A stretch of DNA of 64,000 nucleotides from Elmis aenea (taxonomy: Eukaryota > Arthropoda > Insecta > Coleoptera > Elmidae), in the NCBI GenBank assembly GCA_947652605.1, contig OX393578.1, positions 36,647,470-36,711,469 on the forward strand, read 5' to 3'. Both the position numbers and the translations under genes were made by a program. Below are positions 1-13,205 of the stretch, piece after piece (position 1 is the first letter of the stretch; every line of letters starts with the position of its first letter). The notes beneath the pieces are model-generated. The model searched no databases, had not been told where the DNA came from, and worked only from the letters and a program-made list of their open reading frames with translations.

Positions 1-1340
1 CGAACTTGTTAGGTAGGTACCAAAAAGTTGCAAAAAAGTAAAACAAAACTTAAATGAAAAATATTTGCTTATTAGATCTTACAATTGTGTTTACACGTTT
101 AGTATGACAAAATCAGATTGTTGAACATTACTAGAAGAAAACCAGGACCTAAACATTTTGAATTGCGGAAATTTTGAATCACTTTGTAGTATTGTTTTAT
201 GAATGATTTATGTTTACATTTTCATTTTTGTTTAACCAAAAATCTGAACTATGCAATCAAAATTACGGATGTTTATATTCGAAATCTTAACATTTTATGT
301 AAAATCCTTTAACGAATTTAGTGGAATGTGTTACAATCATATTACCCGAGGGACGTATATATGAATCACTGCCTTTTGTCGGTTTTGTGGTTTACTTGGA
401 TTTTTTGTGCGTTTGATAACAGACGGATATGAGGTATGTTATAATTTTTTTTATTTAAATAAGTTTATTAGTAGACGAAATAAACTTGATATATTTTCGC
501 TATTCACCGATTTTGTTTCATCATCCGTAGTGAAGCTATACACTGTTTTTTTTTTATTATCCGGTCTGTAATGGATAATGATTTAGTCGTTTGTTTTATT
601 GTTTTCCGAGAAACATCTAACGCTAATGAAATTATGTTTTTATTGCTTTTGTAACTCTCACCGAAATGTGTGTGTATTTTTGTTCAAGTGCTACAAAATA
701 CATACCTAAAGTTTGCTAAAAATGTGCATCGGTATGTAGTTTAAAATGACTGCAAAAAGTTGTTATTCCTATAATTATGATAATACATAATGAAATACAG
801 TGTCTTAAAAAAGAAATGTCTTGTTAGAATTTTTTATGGCATTTGGTAAACCAAATTTTAGTTAGTGTCACTTAAAGGGCTGACAGGGTATCTTACCGTG
901 TGCAAGTCGTTTTAACAATTATTGTAATTTGCCACACTTTAAATTTCCGATATAGTTCGTTGGTTTTATTTACTTCAATTTATTGAAAGGTCCTAGCAGG
1001 ATAAAATAGGCCAGCGACCCTTTAAACCAAACAGTAAATGAGTTATTTTCCTTTGTAGGTATCATAAAATTAAAAACCTTTACAATACATTTAGCACCCC
1101 CTTTGTCCCCCTGCTCCTGGTAATCGAAAAAAGCTGTTTTTTCGTGTTTTTTTCTTCGTCCTAAATCATCGTTTAATATTTAAAAAATTCATGAATGCGT
1201 AAAAAACATATCTTATTAAAAACAAATTTGACTTTGGCTCAAAATTCGAATTTTAAAAGATAATTAACATTTAAAATGCAATTGAATTATTTTTTTTTAT
1301 AGGCAATAGTACCACGGTTACATAAACAGCATCATTCAAA
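1..1340. other. Non-coding, intron-like AT-rich DNA
   Basis: No gene, RNA or transposon end is recognisable. A TATATATG string at 357-363 followed by a GAG|GTATGT donor-like site at 433 could be a cryptic first exon but is unsupported. Confidence 0.6.
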
Positions 1341-1697
1341 AAGTCTGCAACACATGGAAAACATTTGTAATAAAAATAACGATTTCTCACAAAATGTTAT
1401 TTCTTATAAAAGTTGGTGCATGATCTAAAACAAATTTTAGAATAAAAAAATGTTTAATAAACACTTGAAAAACGATATTTTATATTTATTATTTTTGAAT
1501 TCTAAACAACTGTTTCCCTTAAACTTTTTTAAAAACTTTACTCTTGTGAATATTTTTTAAATTTCTAAAATCTAGTGTCATACGAACTTTTATCACTTAA
1601 AATTATTATGTAATGCGCCAACTTTTATCAAGAATTAAATTTTCTGATTGTGAGAAATCGGAAATAAAAAACATTTCCATTTATTGCAGACCTTTTA
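1341..1697. repeat. MITE-like inverted-repeat element (family GTCTGCAA)
   Basis: Left end AGTCTGCAACACATGGAAAA and, on the other strand, right end AAGGTCTGCAATAAATGGAA are imperfect inverted repeats. The match continues inward through CGATTTCTCACA and AAAGTTGG(T/C)GCAT. There is no coding potential. Related copies lie at 57.4-58.6 kb. The right end abuts the next MITE. Confidence 0.65.
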
Positions 1698-2051
1698 GGC
1701 CTCTACTCATTACCCAACTTGCCGGAGCCGACCGTCGGGAACTCCGTGTTGGGTGTTGTCTACACACCTCCTGACCAGTCCAACCAACACAGCATAAACG
1801 TCTAACTTTTTTTATTATTTTGGCTTGATGCCATTTAGTGGATAACAAATTTATAAATAGCGTTAAATTTTCGGTTTAATAGTCCTTATCTAGAGGAATG
1901 TGGTGGGGCGGTTGCCTTGTTGGATGGTTTGGCCACCCGACCGTTCCAACTTGTCCAACTGTCGGGTTGGTCGGGTGACAGACTACACATTAAACAATTT
2001 ATCGGAATGGTCGGTCAGTTGTACCGACAAATTGGTAGGTGAGTAGAGGCC
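1698..2051. repeat. MITE with GGCCTCTACTCA ends and TTTA target duplication
   Basis: The ends GGCCTCTACTCATTACC and (reverse strand) GGCCTCTACTCACCTACC are inverted repeats. TTTA flanks both sides (1694-1697 and 2052-2055), consistent with a 4-bp target duplication. The interior is unusually GC-rich, with several GTCGGG/CCGAC strings. There is no reading frame. It sits at the very end of the preceding inverted-repeat element and may have inserted into that end. Confidence 0.75.
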
Positions 2052-2055
2052 TTTA

Positions 2056-4158
2056 GAAGGACGCTGTGTATTGTAGTTAGTCATAATTAATATTACCTCG
2101 TAAGTTCAGGTCAATTAGAGTGGTATGCCGTGTTCAACAAATTGAAATAACTGCTTTTTTGCACTCTTGTCCGTTTTATTTACTTTTTAATAGTAACTTA
2201 GTTAACAGTTAACAGAGGGCGTTGTAAACAGTTTTTTACCACATTTGTTGTAGGAGTATCAAAAATTTGCGTCTGCGATAATTATCGAACACAATTTTCA
2301 CCAAAATAACTTATAAATGCATTCTTACGTAATTAACAAATAACGAACAAAAAAGCATAGCGAATGATCTTTGGGTATAGAATTTGTTCGTAAATCGAGA
2401 ATGTCTTGGTATTTGATTTAGAATAATTACATAAATGTATCATTTGACAAATAAAAATTATGTACTTTCTTTGCTATACCTATAATAGGTAAAATGTCAA
2501 CATTGGGTCGTTTTTTTACAATTATTTTGGTCACCAGTCTGCCCCTACAAACCTATTAAAGAAAAGTAATTTTCGTTTGACCATGAAGATGGTATTTCAA
2601 ATTTATTTGTTTTCATGTAGCCGCTAGCACAAATGAATCATAACCTTCTTTTTATAAACGTTTTGTAGACATTTGGTGTTACACGAAGATGATCTGAATA
2701 AATTTACATTTGGCTTGTGTTTATACAATTGTTTTGCGTCAGCGGTCGTAGTGGAACACTGGAGGCTTCCTCACAAATGTAGAATTGTTTACATCTTCTA
2801 TTAGCGTCATAGTCTATGTTTATATCGCGAATTGGCGAACACTGGGTGGCCTCAAAAATGTATTTTGAATGTGTAACACTCAAATGGCGACAAAAAAAAT
2901 ATGAAAAAATGATACATATGTGCGATTTTGTTTTTATCTAGTACAGCACAGATGGTTTTGTTTGAAAAGCGTTAGCCTCTAGTTGTAACACAAACTTTAT
3001 CGACACCGATTACTGCGAAATCTAGCTTTGATTTGTTTATTTGCCACATTTGCTGGGGAATATGATTTGTGACGTTGAGTGCAAAGTTTATTTGTTTTTG
3101 CTTTAAAGAAATCAGCGGAAAGTTTTTATTCATATGGAAAAAGAGGTTAAGTGTGATTGAAATTGCTCTGCAAATTACACTAGATCTTTTTAAATGTAAA
3201 AACATTTGTCCATAAATTACTGAAACATATGAACATATGCTTGGAAGTAAATAAACTTAAGCTATTAAAATAAAATACCGATTGAAACCTTTCTTTATAT
3301 GATTTTGTATACATGCTCCATAGGTATAATACAATTTGAGTGAGGTTAAGTTAGTCCCGTTCGTTCGCGGTTTCATTGTTTTCACAACTTACGACTGTGA
3401 TTATTATTATAATTATTGTAGTTTAAAGATAATATATCATTTTTCTGTTAATTTAGTTTTCAACTTTCAACGATTTTCTTGCCCGTGAATGTTTGTGAGA
3501 TGAGAAATATTAGATAATCTCGCAATGTCAATATTTTGGTTTCTGACTAAGGCGTATTGATTCAGTTTTACAGCTATCTTTTAATACATTTCTGGGGATA
3601 TTGACTTGTCGGGGATTTACGCTGCAATATTTCGATTATTATCGGCGATTTTATTTCTGTTATCGTTTTGTTGTGTTTATATTTTGCTTTTAATGTTATC
3701 AATTGTAAATATTTATCGAGTGTTTTTACATATCTATGTTTCCGCCTATATATCTCTAATATAAAATTGCCATGCCTTACGTTTTAATACAAAATAAGCG
3801 ATAAGGAATTTATTCATAAATCGAAAGGAGTTTCTAAAAATGTGGAGAAAATATATTATGATTTTTTTTTATATCGCCTTGGACAGCTTTTTTTACTTTA
3901 AATGTAACAATTTGTTATATTTAATACCGCACAGATACATTTAAAAGAAATGGGTTTGAAAAATTAAACATACTTAAGAGACGTTTTTAAAATTGCTTGT
4001 TTTTACTAATCGCTTTTTTCAAATAGTAGTAATATAGGAAATTATGTAGCTTACAACCTGTTTACAATTTATGATTTTGAAAACCGTTTATAATAATATA
4101 CTCCTACTATTCTTCTCTTAATAATAAAACTTGTGTACTTAACAAAAGCCAAGGTAAT
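2056..4158. other. Non-coding, intron-like DNA
   Basis: AT-rich DNA without recognisable genes or element ends. The open frame at 2972-3205 (-) has low-complexity composition and no family resemblance. Confidence 0.6.
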
Positions 4159-4162
4159 TAGC

Positions 4163-4332
4163 CGCCTTTACACTCAAGCGCTTTCCAGTACGCTCAAGAG
4201 TGTACGGTTGGGTAAAAGCGTACGAGTATTCGCGCGCGATTGACGTTTAGTTACAAAAATGCATGCACATTCTTTCGCTCAGAAAAGCGTGTCAACTGAG
4301 AAATGCACGCGAAAGAACGTACGTGTAAAGCT
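4163..4332. repeat. CG-rich short inverted-repeat element
   Basis: Short inverted ends (CGCCTTTACAC ... GTGTAAAGC) bracket a tract rich in CG dinucleotides, such as TTCGCGCGCGA and CTTTCGCTC. This contrasts sharply with the AT-rich surroundings. No clean target duplication was seen, so the boundaries are approximate. Confidence 0.4.
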
Positions 4333-4623
4333 GAATCATGCACGCTGGCGAAATTGAATCCCGTGCAACGCCTGCAAGTTGCACACTTTTAGCTGCAGTG
4401 CAAAGTTTCGTTAATTTTTCTTTACGGAAGAAATTGACGTTCAAAGAAGTTATATCGCACTGGCTGTGCTTTTTTCTAGTTTGAGTGAAGTGTTAAAGAA
4501 TTAAAAACGAAAACGGAAGTTTTGTGGGTCAAAAATACAGACCGACCACCGACTTACTCGCACAAGATTGTGCCTACACGATTTCCGACACTCTTTTATT
4601 TGCCTTTGCACTCCTCTTAGGCT

Positions 4624-4750
4624 GCGGTTACAGTACAGCCGTATTCGCGCGATGGGCTTCGCGCGTATGCGACCATATGCGCGCGAATCAAAGAACAATG
4701 CAAGCATATGAGAGTGGTTTCGAGCGAATTATCGCTTGTAGTGTAACCGC
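4624..4750. repeat. 127-bp CG-rich MITE
   Basis: Terminal inverted repeats GCGGTTACAGTACA and (reverse strand) GCGGTTACACTACA enclose a partly self-complementary interior with repeated TCGCGCG and GCATATG strings. A 149-codon open frame across this block (4524-4973, +) comes from the skewed composition and matches no family I know. Confidence 0.6.
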
Positions 4751-6474
4751 TCTTATATGCTTGCATTGGTTTGTTTCAGTCGCGCGAATACGGACGCGTA
4801 CGCGCGAAGCTCATTCGCTCGAATACGCTTGTAATGAAAACGCACACTTACGCACACAATCTTTCTCGCGCGAAAGCATACACCCGCTCGCTCAATCGCG
4901 CCGAAAAGCGTCTGATGGGTTGAAATCGATTTTCTATTTTATTTCTAATCTTACGTATGTATATTTTTTGTAAAAGCAAAGTTCAGGCAAATAAAATTTG
5001 TAACTAGGCACCGCACCAGTATAACGTTTCTTTTATTGCGATAACTAGTTTCTTGGAATTGTAGATAAGCTGTAAAGCCTCCAGTCAGTCGTGTCAATTA
5101 GTCGGTAGACATTTTGACCAAAGTATTAGCGAAGCTTATCAAGCACGTTCATCTAATTCGTTTCGTGACCTTTTGAATGAGATTCAGTTTAGGGTTCAAT
5201 TAATACCAGTTTGTCACAGCAAATATCTTGTGTTTGCATCTAAGTGTAAAGATCGCTGTCAGTTTTTAGCGATTATGGAAGTACCATCCACTTAGTTACT
5301 AACTCTCAAGACGGGAAGATTCCATTCATTTAAGTTGCGCTTTATCTCGCATTTGGACAATAGTTAAAAAAGTTTCGAAAACTGTCTTCCTGTACTGGCT
5401 TTTTCCTAAACATTTTCAATTTAAATTAATATTTAATTTTAATTTAACGACGTTGTTGCTTCAAGATATTTGACTGCAATATTTTTTAAGTAAATAGTAA
5501 CTGGTAATTGTTTTAATTAAGTTTAATTTAAATAATTGTATATGTTTAAAAGAATTATAAACAAAAACCTCAGGCACATAAGGGATTCAGGAAAATAAAA
5601 AAGATCACTTGAAAAAAATATATTTTAAACAATTCTTCTACGCAATTTGGTACTTCCTTATTTCTATTACCTTTAAAATCCAATAGAAAAATTTTTCATT
5701 ATCATGGCGAATTTTGTCATCATCATCGTTATCCTCTTTTACCCGTAGGTTTGGTTTTTGATGTTACTTCTCTTCAACAAATGTTGTATTCTTTGGAAAT
5801 GACCAGGCGGTTTATTTTAAATTAGAGAAAGTTGTTTTTATTAATTCGAACGAATCTTGTCTCATAACTTCTAAAAAACTGTAAATACATACTAGCTGTT
5901 TTTGTCTCTCAGAATTCAACGTTTTTGCTACTTTTCTTTGTAGAAACATTATAGTGATTCCAGCAGGAAGGGCAAATATTTCCAACTTAATCTGTTTCTT
6001 TCTTAGAGCCAATACCTAGTTGATCCTATTCTCATGAGCTTCTGTTCTATGGAAAATATCCAGGTGCACAGGATAGCTCATCTCGTATTAGCGGCATTAC
6101 ATCGAGATGGTTTCCCAGAACTTAACAAGATTGCAAGGAGTATATAAAACACGTGCACCGATGTATAATCAATAACTTTACGTATCTATAAAGATATAGG
6201 TATACAAATGTTTAAATTTGTGAGGTTACTTTACGAAAAGTATTGTAGTAAAGACGATTGGAAAATTACGTGAGGGTCTTAACGCTTGTAACGACGAGTT
6301 TGGCCAACATCGTCTTAGATTTTAATGTTTTTTTGCCTATTTAGTCTTCTTTGCGCCTTTTTTTCTAATCAATTTGGCATTTAGTAAATCAATTACTATT
6401 GCGTGAAAGTTAATTGTGTTTCACAAAAAAATTGAACAGTTGTAATTGTAAGTAATCCCATCGTAGGAAATAAC
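4751..6474. other. CG-rich tail then intron-like DNA
   Basis: CG-rich repeat sequence continues to about 4910 (CGCGCGAA strings). From there to 6474 I see no gene. An initiator-like TCAGTCGTGTCAAT at about 5086 resembles the TCAGTCAGTTGTCAAT of the candidate promoter near 43.31 kb, but no donor or gene follows it. Confidence 0.5.
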
Positions 6475-7317
6475 TAGAGATGCACAGTATAAGCTGTTGC
6501 CGATTAATCGGTTTTTGGTTTCTGTGGCCGATTAATCAGTTTAAATTAAATTTAGCCGATGGATAGATTAAATAATTGGATGGAAAACTTTTACAATTTC
6601 AATGTTATTCTGTTTCTTAGTAGCTAGCTGCTAAAATTGCTGTTCATTGATTTGAAAATGACTACAAATGAACTAAATATTTTGATAAACACATAATTTT
6701 TGAACTACTCCAATTACAAAAAGCATTTTGAAATAATTAAAAAGTAAATAACCAAAGAAACTTTTAATGAAGATAATGTAATTCTATTTTTCTTAAATTA
6801 TAATGTAGGAACATAAGAGTTATCCTGTTTTCAAGGTTAAATCTATTTCATGCATTTCATGTTTGGTTTGACCGTTTTATAAATTTTATATATATTAGGA
6901 AGAACTAACTAAAATCAAAATTAGGCTGCAATAAACACATTTTATGGATATTCTACTGTTTTAGCGTCCCTTATTGGACCAACTTTTAGTTATTGCTAAC
7001 GCACAAATCTCAATGGGCACTCTGTTTACTGTTTAGTACAGTAACAGAGAGTCAGTTTAAGGTTTGTTACAGTTTGTTGTTTTTTCAATGCTGTGTTAAG
7101 CAGAGTGGCAATTGATACAAGGAAGATAAGATGTATGCCTTGGCAACGACTAAAAGTTGGTCTAAATAATAAGGTACGCTAAAAAAGTAGATTATCCATT
7201 TTATTAGTATTACATTAATAATATAATCCAATGAATTTTATGTGAAAGTCGCAATCGGCGAATAAGCTCAGGCCTAATAATCGGTAATTGGACAAATTAC
7301 TTATTGGTGCATCTCTA
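6475..7317. repeat. hAT-like MITE with TAGAGATGCAC ends
   Basis: The ends TAGAGATGCACAGTATAAG and (reverse strand) TAGAGATGCACCAATAAG are inverted repeats of a type common in non-autonomous hAT elements. Repeated CCGATTAATCGG strings lie just inside the left end. No exact 8-bp target duplication was found. A second element is nested inside (6959-7184). Confidence 0.65.
6959..7184. repeat. Nested inverted-repeat MITE
   Basis: TTTTAGCGTCCCTTATTGGA with CCAACTTTTAGT just inside is mirrored on the right by AGTTGGTC and ACGCTAAAA. The imperfect terminal arms are about 40 bp. It lies wholly inside the TAGAGATGCAC element and is therefore a younger insertion. Confidence 0.65.
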
Positions 7318-10300
7318 GAGGGAAAAGTTTATCAACCGAGGTACATATTTAAAAAAATGTTAAACTGTAGTTGTTTTGCATCAAATTTTGTTGTAGGCTA
7401 TGAGAATAAGTCAAGTTTTAAACAAAAAGCAATACACGTTAACGCCCTTTGCTGAAAAGCATATTCGGGAAAATGAAAGATGCCACACTTTTGTAACATC
7501 AGGCGCATTTTTCCCTTTGGAAACCGATTATTAAAATTTTGCGTTTGAGCACTGAATGTTTTACTCAATTATTGATTACTGTTGAAAAATCCTGTGTCAA
7601 GAGATAACAATAAGAATCCACATGTGGATACAAAATAATAATTATTCATATCTTCTGAATTAAAATTTGTTTTATAAAATAAATATCGTTTGTCTTTTAG
7701 GAATTTCCTTTAGGTCAGTGTTCTGTTAAATATTTAATTATTGTAACACAGAGATCATTTTGGTAGGCTATTATCCTTATATTAATTTACGTTTTTTTAG
7801 TAACCGTGGCAATAATTTAAAATTTAAAGCACGTAGTTTTAATTGTTTAAATTAGCTTCAGTAAAAAAGCAATTTCACGCATCGCGTACAGCAACTTGTT
7901 TTAGTTCCATCGGTTTACAACAATTGACGATAATTATAGCATCACATTCTCCGCTTGAACTTTTAATTGGGGGGTCAAACTGATTTATTTTAATGATGAG
8001 AGGTGTAAATCATTGATACTAAATGGTCCGACCTTCAAATCGGTATTGCAGAAACCAGCCGTACCTATTTGTACCTACCATTGCGCATTATTTGCGTAAC
8101 AAATTTATTTGAAAGAAACTGCTGTATACAGTAAATAACAATAAATATATGAGCAAAATATCCAGCTTTTAAAATTTTGCTGTGTGACTAAAAACAGTAT
8201 TAAAAAAAAATATCTTAAACCTTTTAAACGCCAAAATAAGCAAACAAAACAATAAATTGTTAACAGGTTATGAAAAACAAGTGACTGCCTTTGTATTTTG
8301 TCGCCAGAAATATTTTATTATCTTTATCGTATTTTGTTTCATCCAAAAATGAACTCAACATTGCAACTACAAATTATAAATAAATAACTTTTGCACTTAA
8401 TGCTTTTCCAAAATTTATTGAATAATTAAAACATCATACTGTTCAAACCATAATTTTTGGACGTGGAAATTTTTTTTTTGCTGTCGAATGAGTACCTCCA
8501 TGAAATGTTTTTAGTTTTTCGTCTTACCGCCGTACTGAAAAAGCGAATAATTTAATTTTAATTGTGTGCTCTTTATATATTCATTTACCTAATATCTTCT
8601 ATTTGTTTTAAACTATATTTTAGTAAGTTCTGGCTTGCAACATTTTGAAAATGTCACAGAAAATTTGAAAAAGCAAGTACAGTTGCCGATTGGCGTTCTT
8701 TATCTTCTTAATTTATTTGTTGGAAAAATACATCGCAACTATTGTGTTGAAGAGTAGGTACCTACGAATGTAATTTTTTAAAATACTATTTAGCTCCATC
8801 GATTTCAAATAATATGATGGTTTTTATTTTGAATATTTTAAATTCAGGCTTTTTCTAAGTACTTGTCACATAAAATAATGACATCCATAAGGACAGGCTT
8901 CCTGCGTAACAATCGCTAAAACGTGCCAATTCACCATTAACCCAATTTTTCCCATGTGCTCTTTGTATATTTTTCTTGTGCCAACAAAACAAAAACTAAT
9001 TTGCTACCATTTCCTGAAAAAAAGTACTTTTTCTTTCTTATATTTCAATTTTTGATCCTAAAAATTTCACTGTGCGTGCCGCAAAACTTCCAAAAAAATC
9101 TGTTACTAATTTTGATAAATGATGTGTGTACGGTAGCGTATCAAAATGTAAATAAATTACCAACTGAACCTTCGATGATAAAACTTGTGTATTAACGGGG
9201 TAAAATATTTGAAAGCTTTGTTGTATACGATTCGACTTTCGAATATTAGTGAAGTAGTCGGCTCGATCAATATTACACGACAATGAACATAAGTTCCTTT
9301 GTTAGTGTTGATAATAATAGAGTTCTCGCTGCCAACAAACTTTATAACGATTAATACATTAAGCTGTTTGTAGGTATTTTGTATTTAATGGATAGTTTAC
9401 TATATAACAAATTGACGCACTAACACTATAATGAATGATTAAAATCTTATTCACAAAAAGCTGTTAATTTAAACATGATTTGACGTGCAGTTTGCGAATT
9501 AATTAAACAGGTACTCAAATATGTTGTTAGTTGTTGCGAGAAACTATATGTTTGTTAAAAATCCAAAACAAAATGAGCTTTCATATCAAAGTTAATGAAG
9601 TCGGATAAGGACAGTACTTAATCATCATTTATTGGCTTAATCTTAAAAGCATAATAATTGGAGCCAAAAGATAAAATCCCTAGATCAACCAGTAGTTCTC
9701 TTGTAATACTTAACATTCGCAAGTTTACTTTGAAAGTGAGATGTATAAAACTATCCTTAAATATCTCTGGATCTGCAGAGTTTACTTTTTTAAACATAGA
9801 AATTCTTGACACTTATTGGACAAACCACAGTTTACTTATTGTAAGTTTTTTTTTTAAATGAATTTATAGTGACTTAAGTGTAGATACATTCTGTTCGTGA
9901 AGAAATAACAAGTTGAAATATCGTTTGAAATTAAGCCTCTACTCACCTAAGCCACGTATTACTTCATTTAAATCGTTTTAAAAATATTAATTTAATTGTA
10001 GATATAATTAATTTTAAGTTATTTCCGCAACTTTCACCCAAAGGTCAATTAGCAAAATGTAAATGTAAACAGTAGATCCTCGATCTTCGAACGGTTTGAT
10101 GTTAGAAAATGTGAAACTTGAACAATAATTCGAGGAAAATCCGGTCTTAAAACACGACCAAAAACTCAAAAGTCGTACAAAGAATCTATTTCTTTAGCGT
10201 TTTATTTATGTTTTGAGGTTATTTTTATATTATCTTAAAGAATACCCATTCAGTAATATCTCTCCTATTACTATTTTTTAATGAATATTACCTATACGAT

Positions 10301-10439
10301 AGGTTTTATGTATGTATTATTATAAATAAAAATATTCAGTTATTGAAATTAAATGTAGGTACTAGTTTTATATTATTTACCAATATTATTTTTTGAAATA
10401 GGCACTTAAAATGTTTTATATTGGGTACATTTAGGGGAC
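7318..10439. other. Non-coding, intron-like DNA
   Basis: I see no gene. Overlapping open frames near 8956-9283 and 9618-9861 run on both strands of the same AT-rich DNA and are not credible proteins. A lone 15-base match to one end of the 1698-2051 MITE sits at 9935-9949. Confidence 0.55.
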
Positions 10440-10499
10440 CTGGAACGGATTAACTCAATTTACAATATTGCTTGTGGGGAAATTTAATTCGAAAGTCGA

Positions 10500-10722
10500 A
10501 CCGTCTCCTGGAACGGATTGTGTTCGAAGTCCGAGGGTCCACTCATTGGAACTAGATTGGGTATGCGGAACCTTCGCCGGACCTCACAGCTTATGACTTC
10601 TTCTGTTTTTTGAAAAGTAGAATTTACCGGGAGGAACCACCGAGAACAATCGAGGTCCTCAAACAACGGATTCGAGATGAAGTGGCTAAAATTCGACCGA
10701 CAATGCTGCTTAATTAAGATCT
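10500..10722 (+). pseudogene. Tc1/mariner-superfamily transposase, C-terminal relic
   Basis: With an internal stop, the plus strand reads PSPDLTAYDFFCFLKSR followed by IYREEPPRTIEVLKQRIRDE and VAKIRPTML. This resembles the end of Tc1/mariner-superfamily transposases: the PDLTPxDFFLWGxLKS block holding the last catalytic Asp, then a basic helix beginning PRTIEELKQRIR. The tryptophan-glycine pair is lost, a stop lies upstream, and nothing N-terminal is recognisable. It is a short dead fragment of a cut-and-paste transposon. Confidence 0.75.
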
Positions 10723-13190
10723 CGGCTTGAACAATGCTTGCGTTTAAATGGACAAAAAAGCAATTTAATTTTTTTAATATAATTTTTTGAAAAATTTCCG
10801 AACATTTTATTGAAACCTCATCATCACAGTTATAAAACTATCTTTTTCCGTCTTCATAAATTTTGAATCAATTCAATTGGTAAATGTGCAATCCTTGTCT
10901 AAGAAAAAATATTTTTACATTACTTTAAAATAGTATAAAAACATGGTGTCATATCAGACTTAGTAACACAACGTGTAATAATGAAGTTATTATTGTACCC
11001 ACTCATCCGTGTGTGCGGTGCAACTTACTGTGTTATTAAAATTATTAAAAGTGCTTGCTCATATCACATGGGTGTGTCTTATTTTAGTTAATTAATTAAT
11101 GATTTCGTTTACTGTCATTAACTTTAATTTATTAATTTATTACTTTTTATTTTATGTTGTATGGTTTAAAATCTAGAAAAATATACATGTAAAATTGTCA
11201 GCTATACTTTGTAGGAAAAATTCAAATCATATATCTTTTGTTTATCAGCACTTGATATTAACCGCATCCACCGCACCTTTCCGTCACGCCTACTTGCGTT
11301 TTTTTCGAACGATATTTCACTTGTTAGTCTATCATAAAAATAAATTTAGGTAGAATACTGTGCCCTCCATAATAATTAAATATAAAATACTTTTATCCTT
11401 TATAAAGTAAATAAAAATAGGTTAATACCTACCTACCTAAATGAAAATGCAATTTCTTTTAATGGATTTGGGTATTGTGTTGGGCGTCCAATAACAACTT
11501 TTTATGTTACTGATAATGGATGAAAAGTGGGAAAATCAATTTGCTATCGAATTTCCTTCATTTGGCGAGCAAGCCGTAACTGATTTATTATTATTAGCAT
11601 TATTTAACCTTTAATTTTTTTTAGCTAAAATGTTTTAGTTATAGTGTATTGTTGTTTGAGGAACGGATCAATGAAAATTAAAGTCCAAATTGTTTGGATT
11701 TGGATGTGGTTAAAAATGGTGTTATTGATGAAAAATGATCCAAATTACAAAATAAATTATTTGAAGTATTTTAATAGCACAGCGTAGTGATTAATTTAAT
11801 TTAAACAAATTTAACTCAAATAGATATTTTTAAAGTGTTGTCACAAAATTAGTTAATAAATAATAAAATACATTTTTTAAACGGGCAGGACCAGCTGGAG
11901 ATTTTGCAAGGCCTCGGGAAAAAGTTATTAGTGAGGTCCTAAAATATTTGCGTTTTTTTTTTAAATAAAATTTTTAAAAATTTATTAATCATAATAATTT
12001 TATTATAATTTTTTTTTTAGAATGTTGAGAGTGCCGGGGCACCTTTAAGCGCGGAGCCTCGGTCTGGGCCCGAAAAACCGACGCCTGAGCATTGGTCAAG
12101 TTGGTCAGGTGTGTCTCCAAGTGAAGAAAAACAAATTTATCTAGCATACTTTTGGCCAACACACGATTCCCATGTTAAAATAGTACAGAATGATATCAAA
12201 AGAAATGCATTTTTAATGGTTTTTGAAAAGTCAGATGTTTTTAAATAACCAAATTGTAGGGATATATAAATTTTTAGTTGGTCCATTTTTACGAAAATAA
12301 GCACATAAACACATTATGAAAACGCATACTGAAATATCAACTGTATTATACTTAAATTATTTGAACTACGAAAAATAATACTTATTTGAAAGTTTTAAAA
12401 AGACATCGAGGAACGGTCCTTACTATTGCGGTGAAAGTCAGTTTTAATTCCATGTAGCTCTTGTGGTTCTAAATTTAGCTTTGCAAACACAGATATAGTT
12501 AAGAATGGTTATCAAAGAGACACAGAAAATTAAATGCCAGGTTTTAAAGTTGTTGGAGAGACGCTTTAAACGTACTTCCTATTACCAGAACATGGGATTC
12601 GTCCTTCAACAAGATAAATCGTCCTGTAACTAAATGGCTTCTAAAATTATCACAAAGTATGTATATAATCAAAATCGCTGATCGATCGACAACACTTTTA
12701 TTTACTTAAATCTATTTATAGAATACAAAAATGACCCATGAGTTACTTTTTTAAATAATATACCTGATCCTTATAAAGGATTACTTACTATACTACATTT
12801 TGTTCGTAGTAGCATCTACAGCAAATTGTCTTAAATAAATTTCAATTTTTAATCGTTTATTTCGATAAAATCATTACCGTTAGTAGATATACATTATGGC
12901 TAATATATGCATACTCGAAACATAACAAAAAAACACTGATCTATTCACGTATAAAAATAGATGGTATAAACGAGATAAGGCGCACTACACAAATAGTCGC
13001 TATCGGTGAACAAACATTCGTGGCGAGTATCGATCCAACCAATGTAACGGGCAACTTAATGATTCACTAAAAATAATTATTTTTTGACTTTATTTCAAAA
13101 GTTATGGCCAACAGGTCGATGGCTATCGACGAGTCGACCGCTGCGATTATTTCGATATTTGTTAAGTGAAATCATAATTTTCCTCAAACA
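10723..13190. other. Intron-like DNA with one GC-rich repeat fragment
   Basis: No gene is seen. A GC-rich stretch at about 11880-12110 (GGCCTCGGG ... GGAGCCTCGG ... GGGCCCG) looks like the two ends of an old repeat around an AT-rich middle, but I could not define its boundaries. Confidence 0.45.
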
Positions 13191-13205
13191 AAGAGATGAT
13201 TACTG

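Noticed and set aside
1100..1125. CTGCTCCTGGTAAT as the end of G-alpha exon 1 (Leu-Leu-Leu, donor)
   Set aside because: The phase does not allow the required Gly codon split before GT, and no MGC start lies upstream in frame.
4524..4973. 149-codon open frame (+)
   Set aside because: It runs through CG-rich repeat hairpins, has an arginine/alanine-rich composition set by CGCG repeats, and resembles no protein family.
8956..9283. Opposed open frames of 79 and 81 codons
   Set aside because: They are complementary readings of AT-rich DNA with no motif and no splice or start context.
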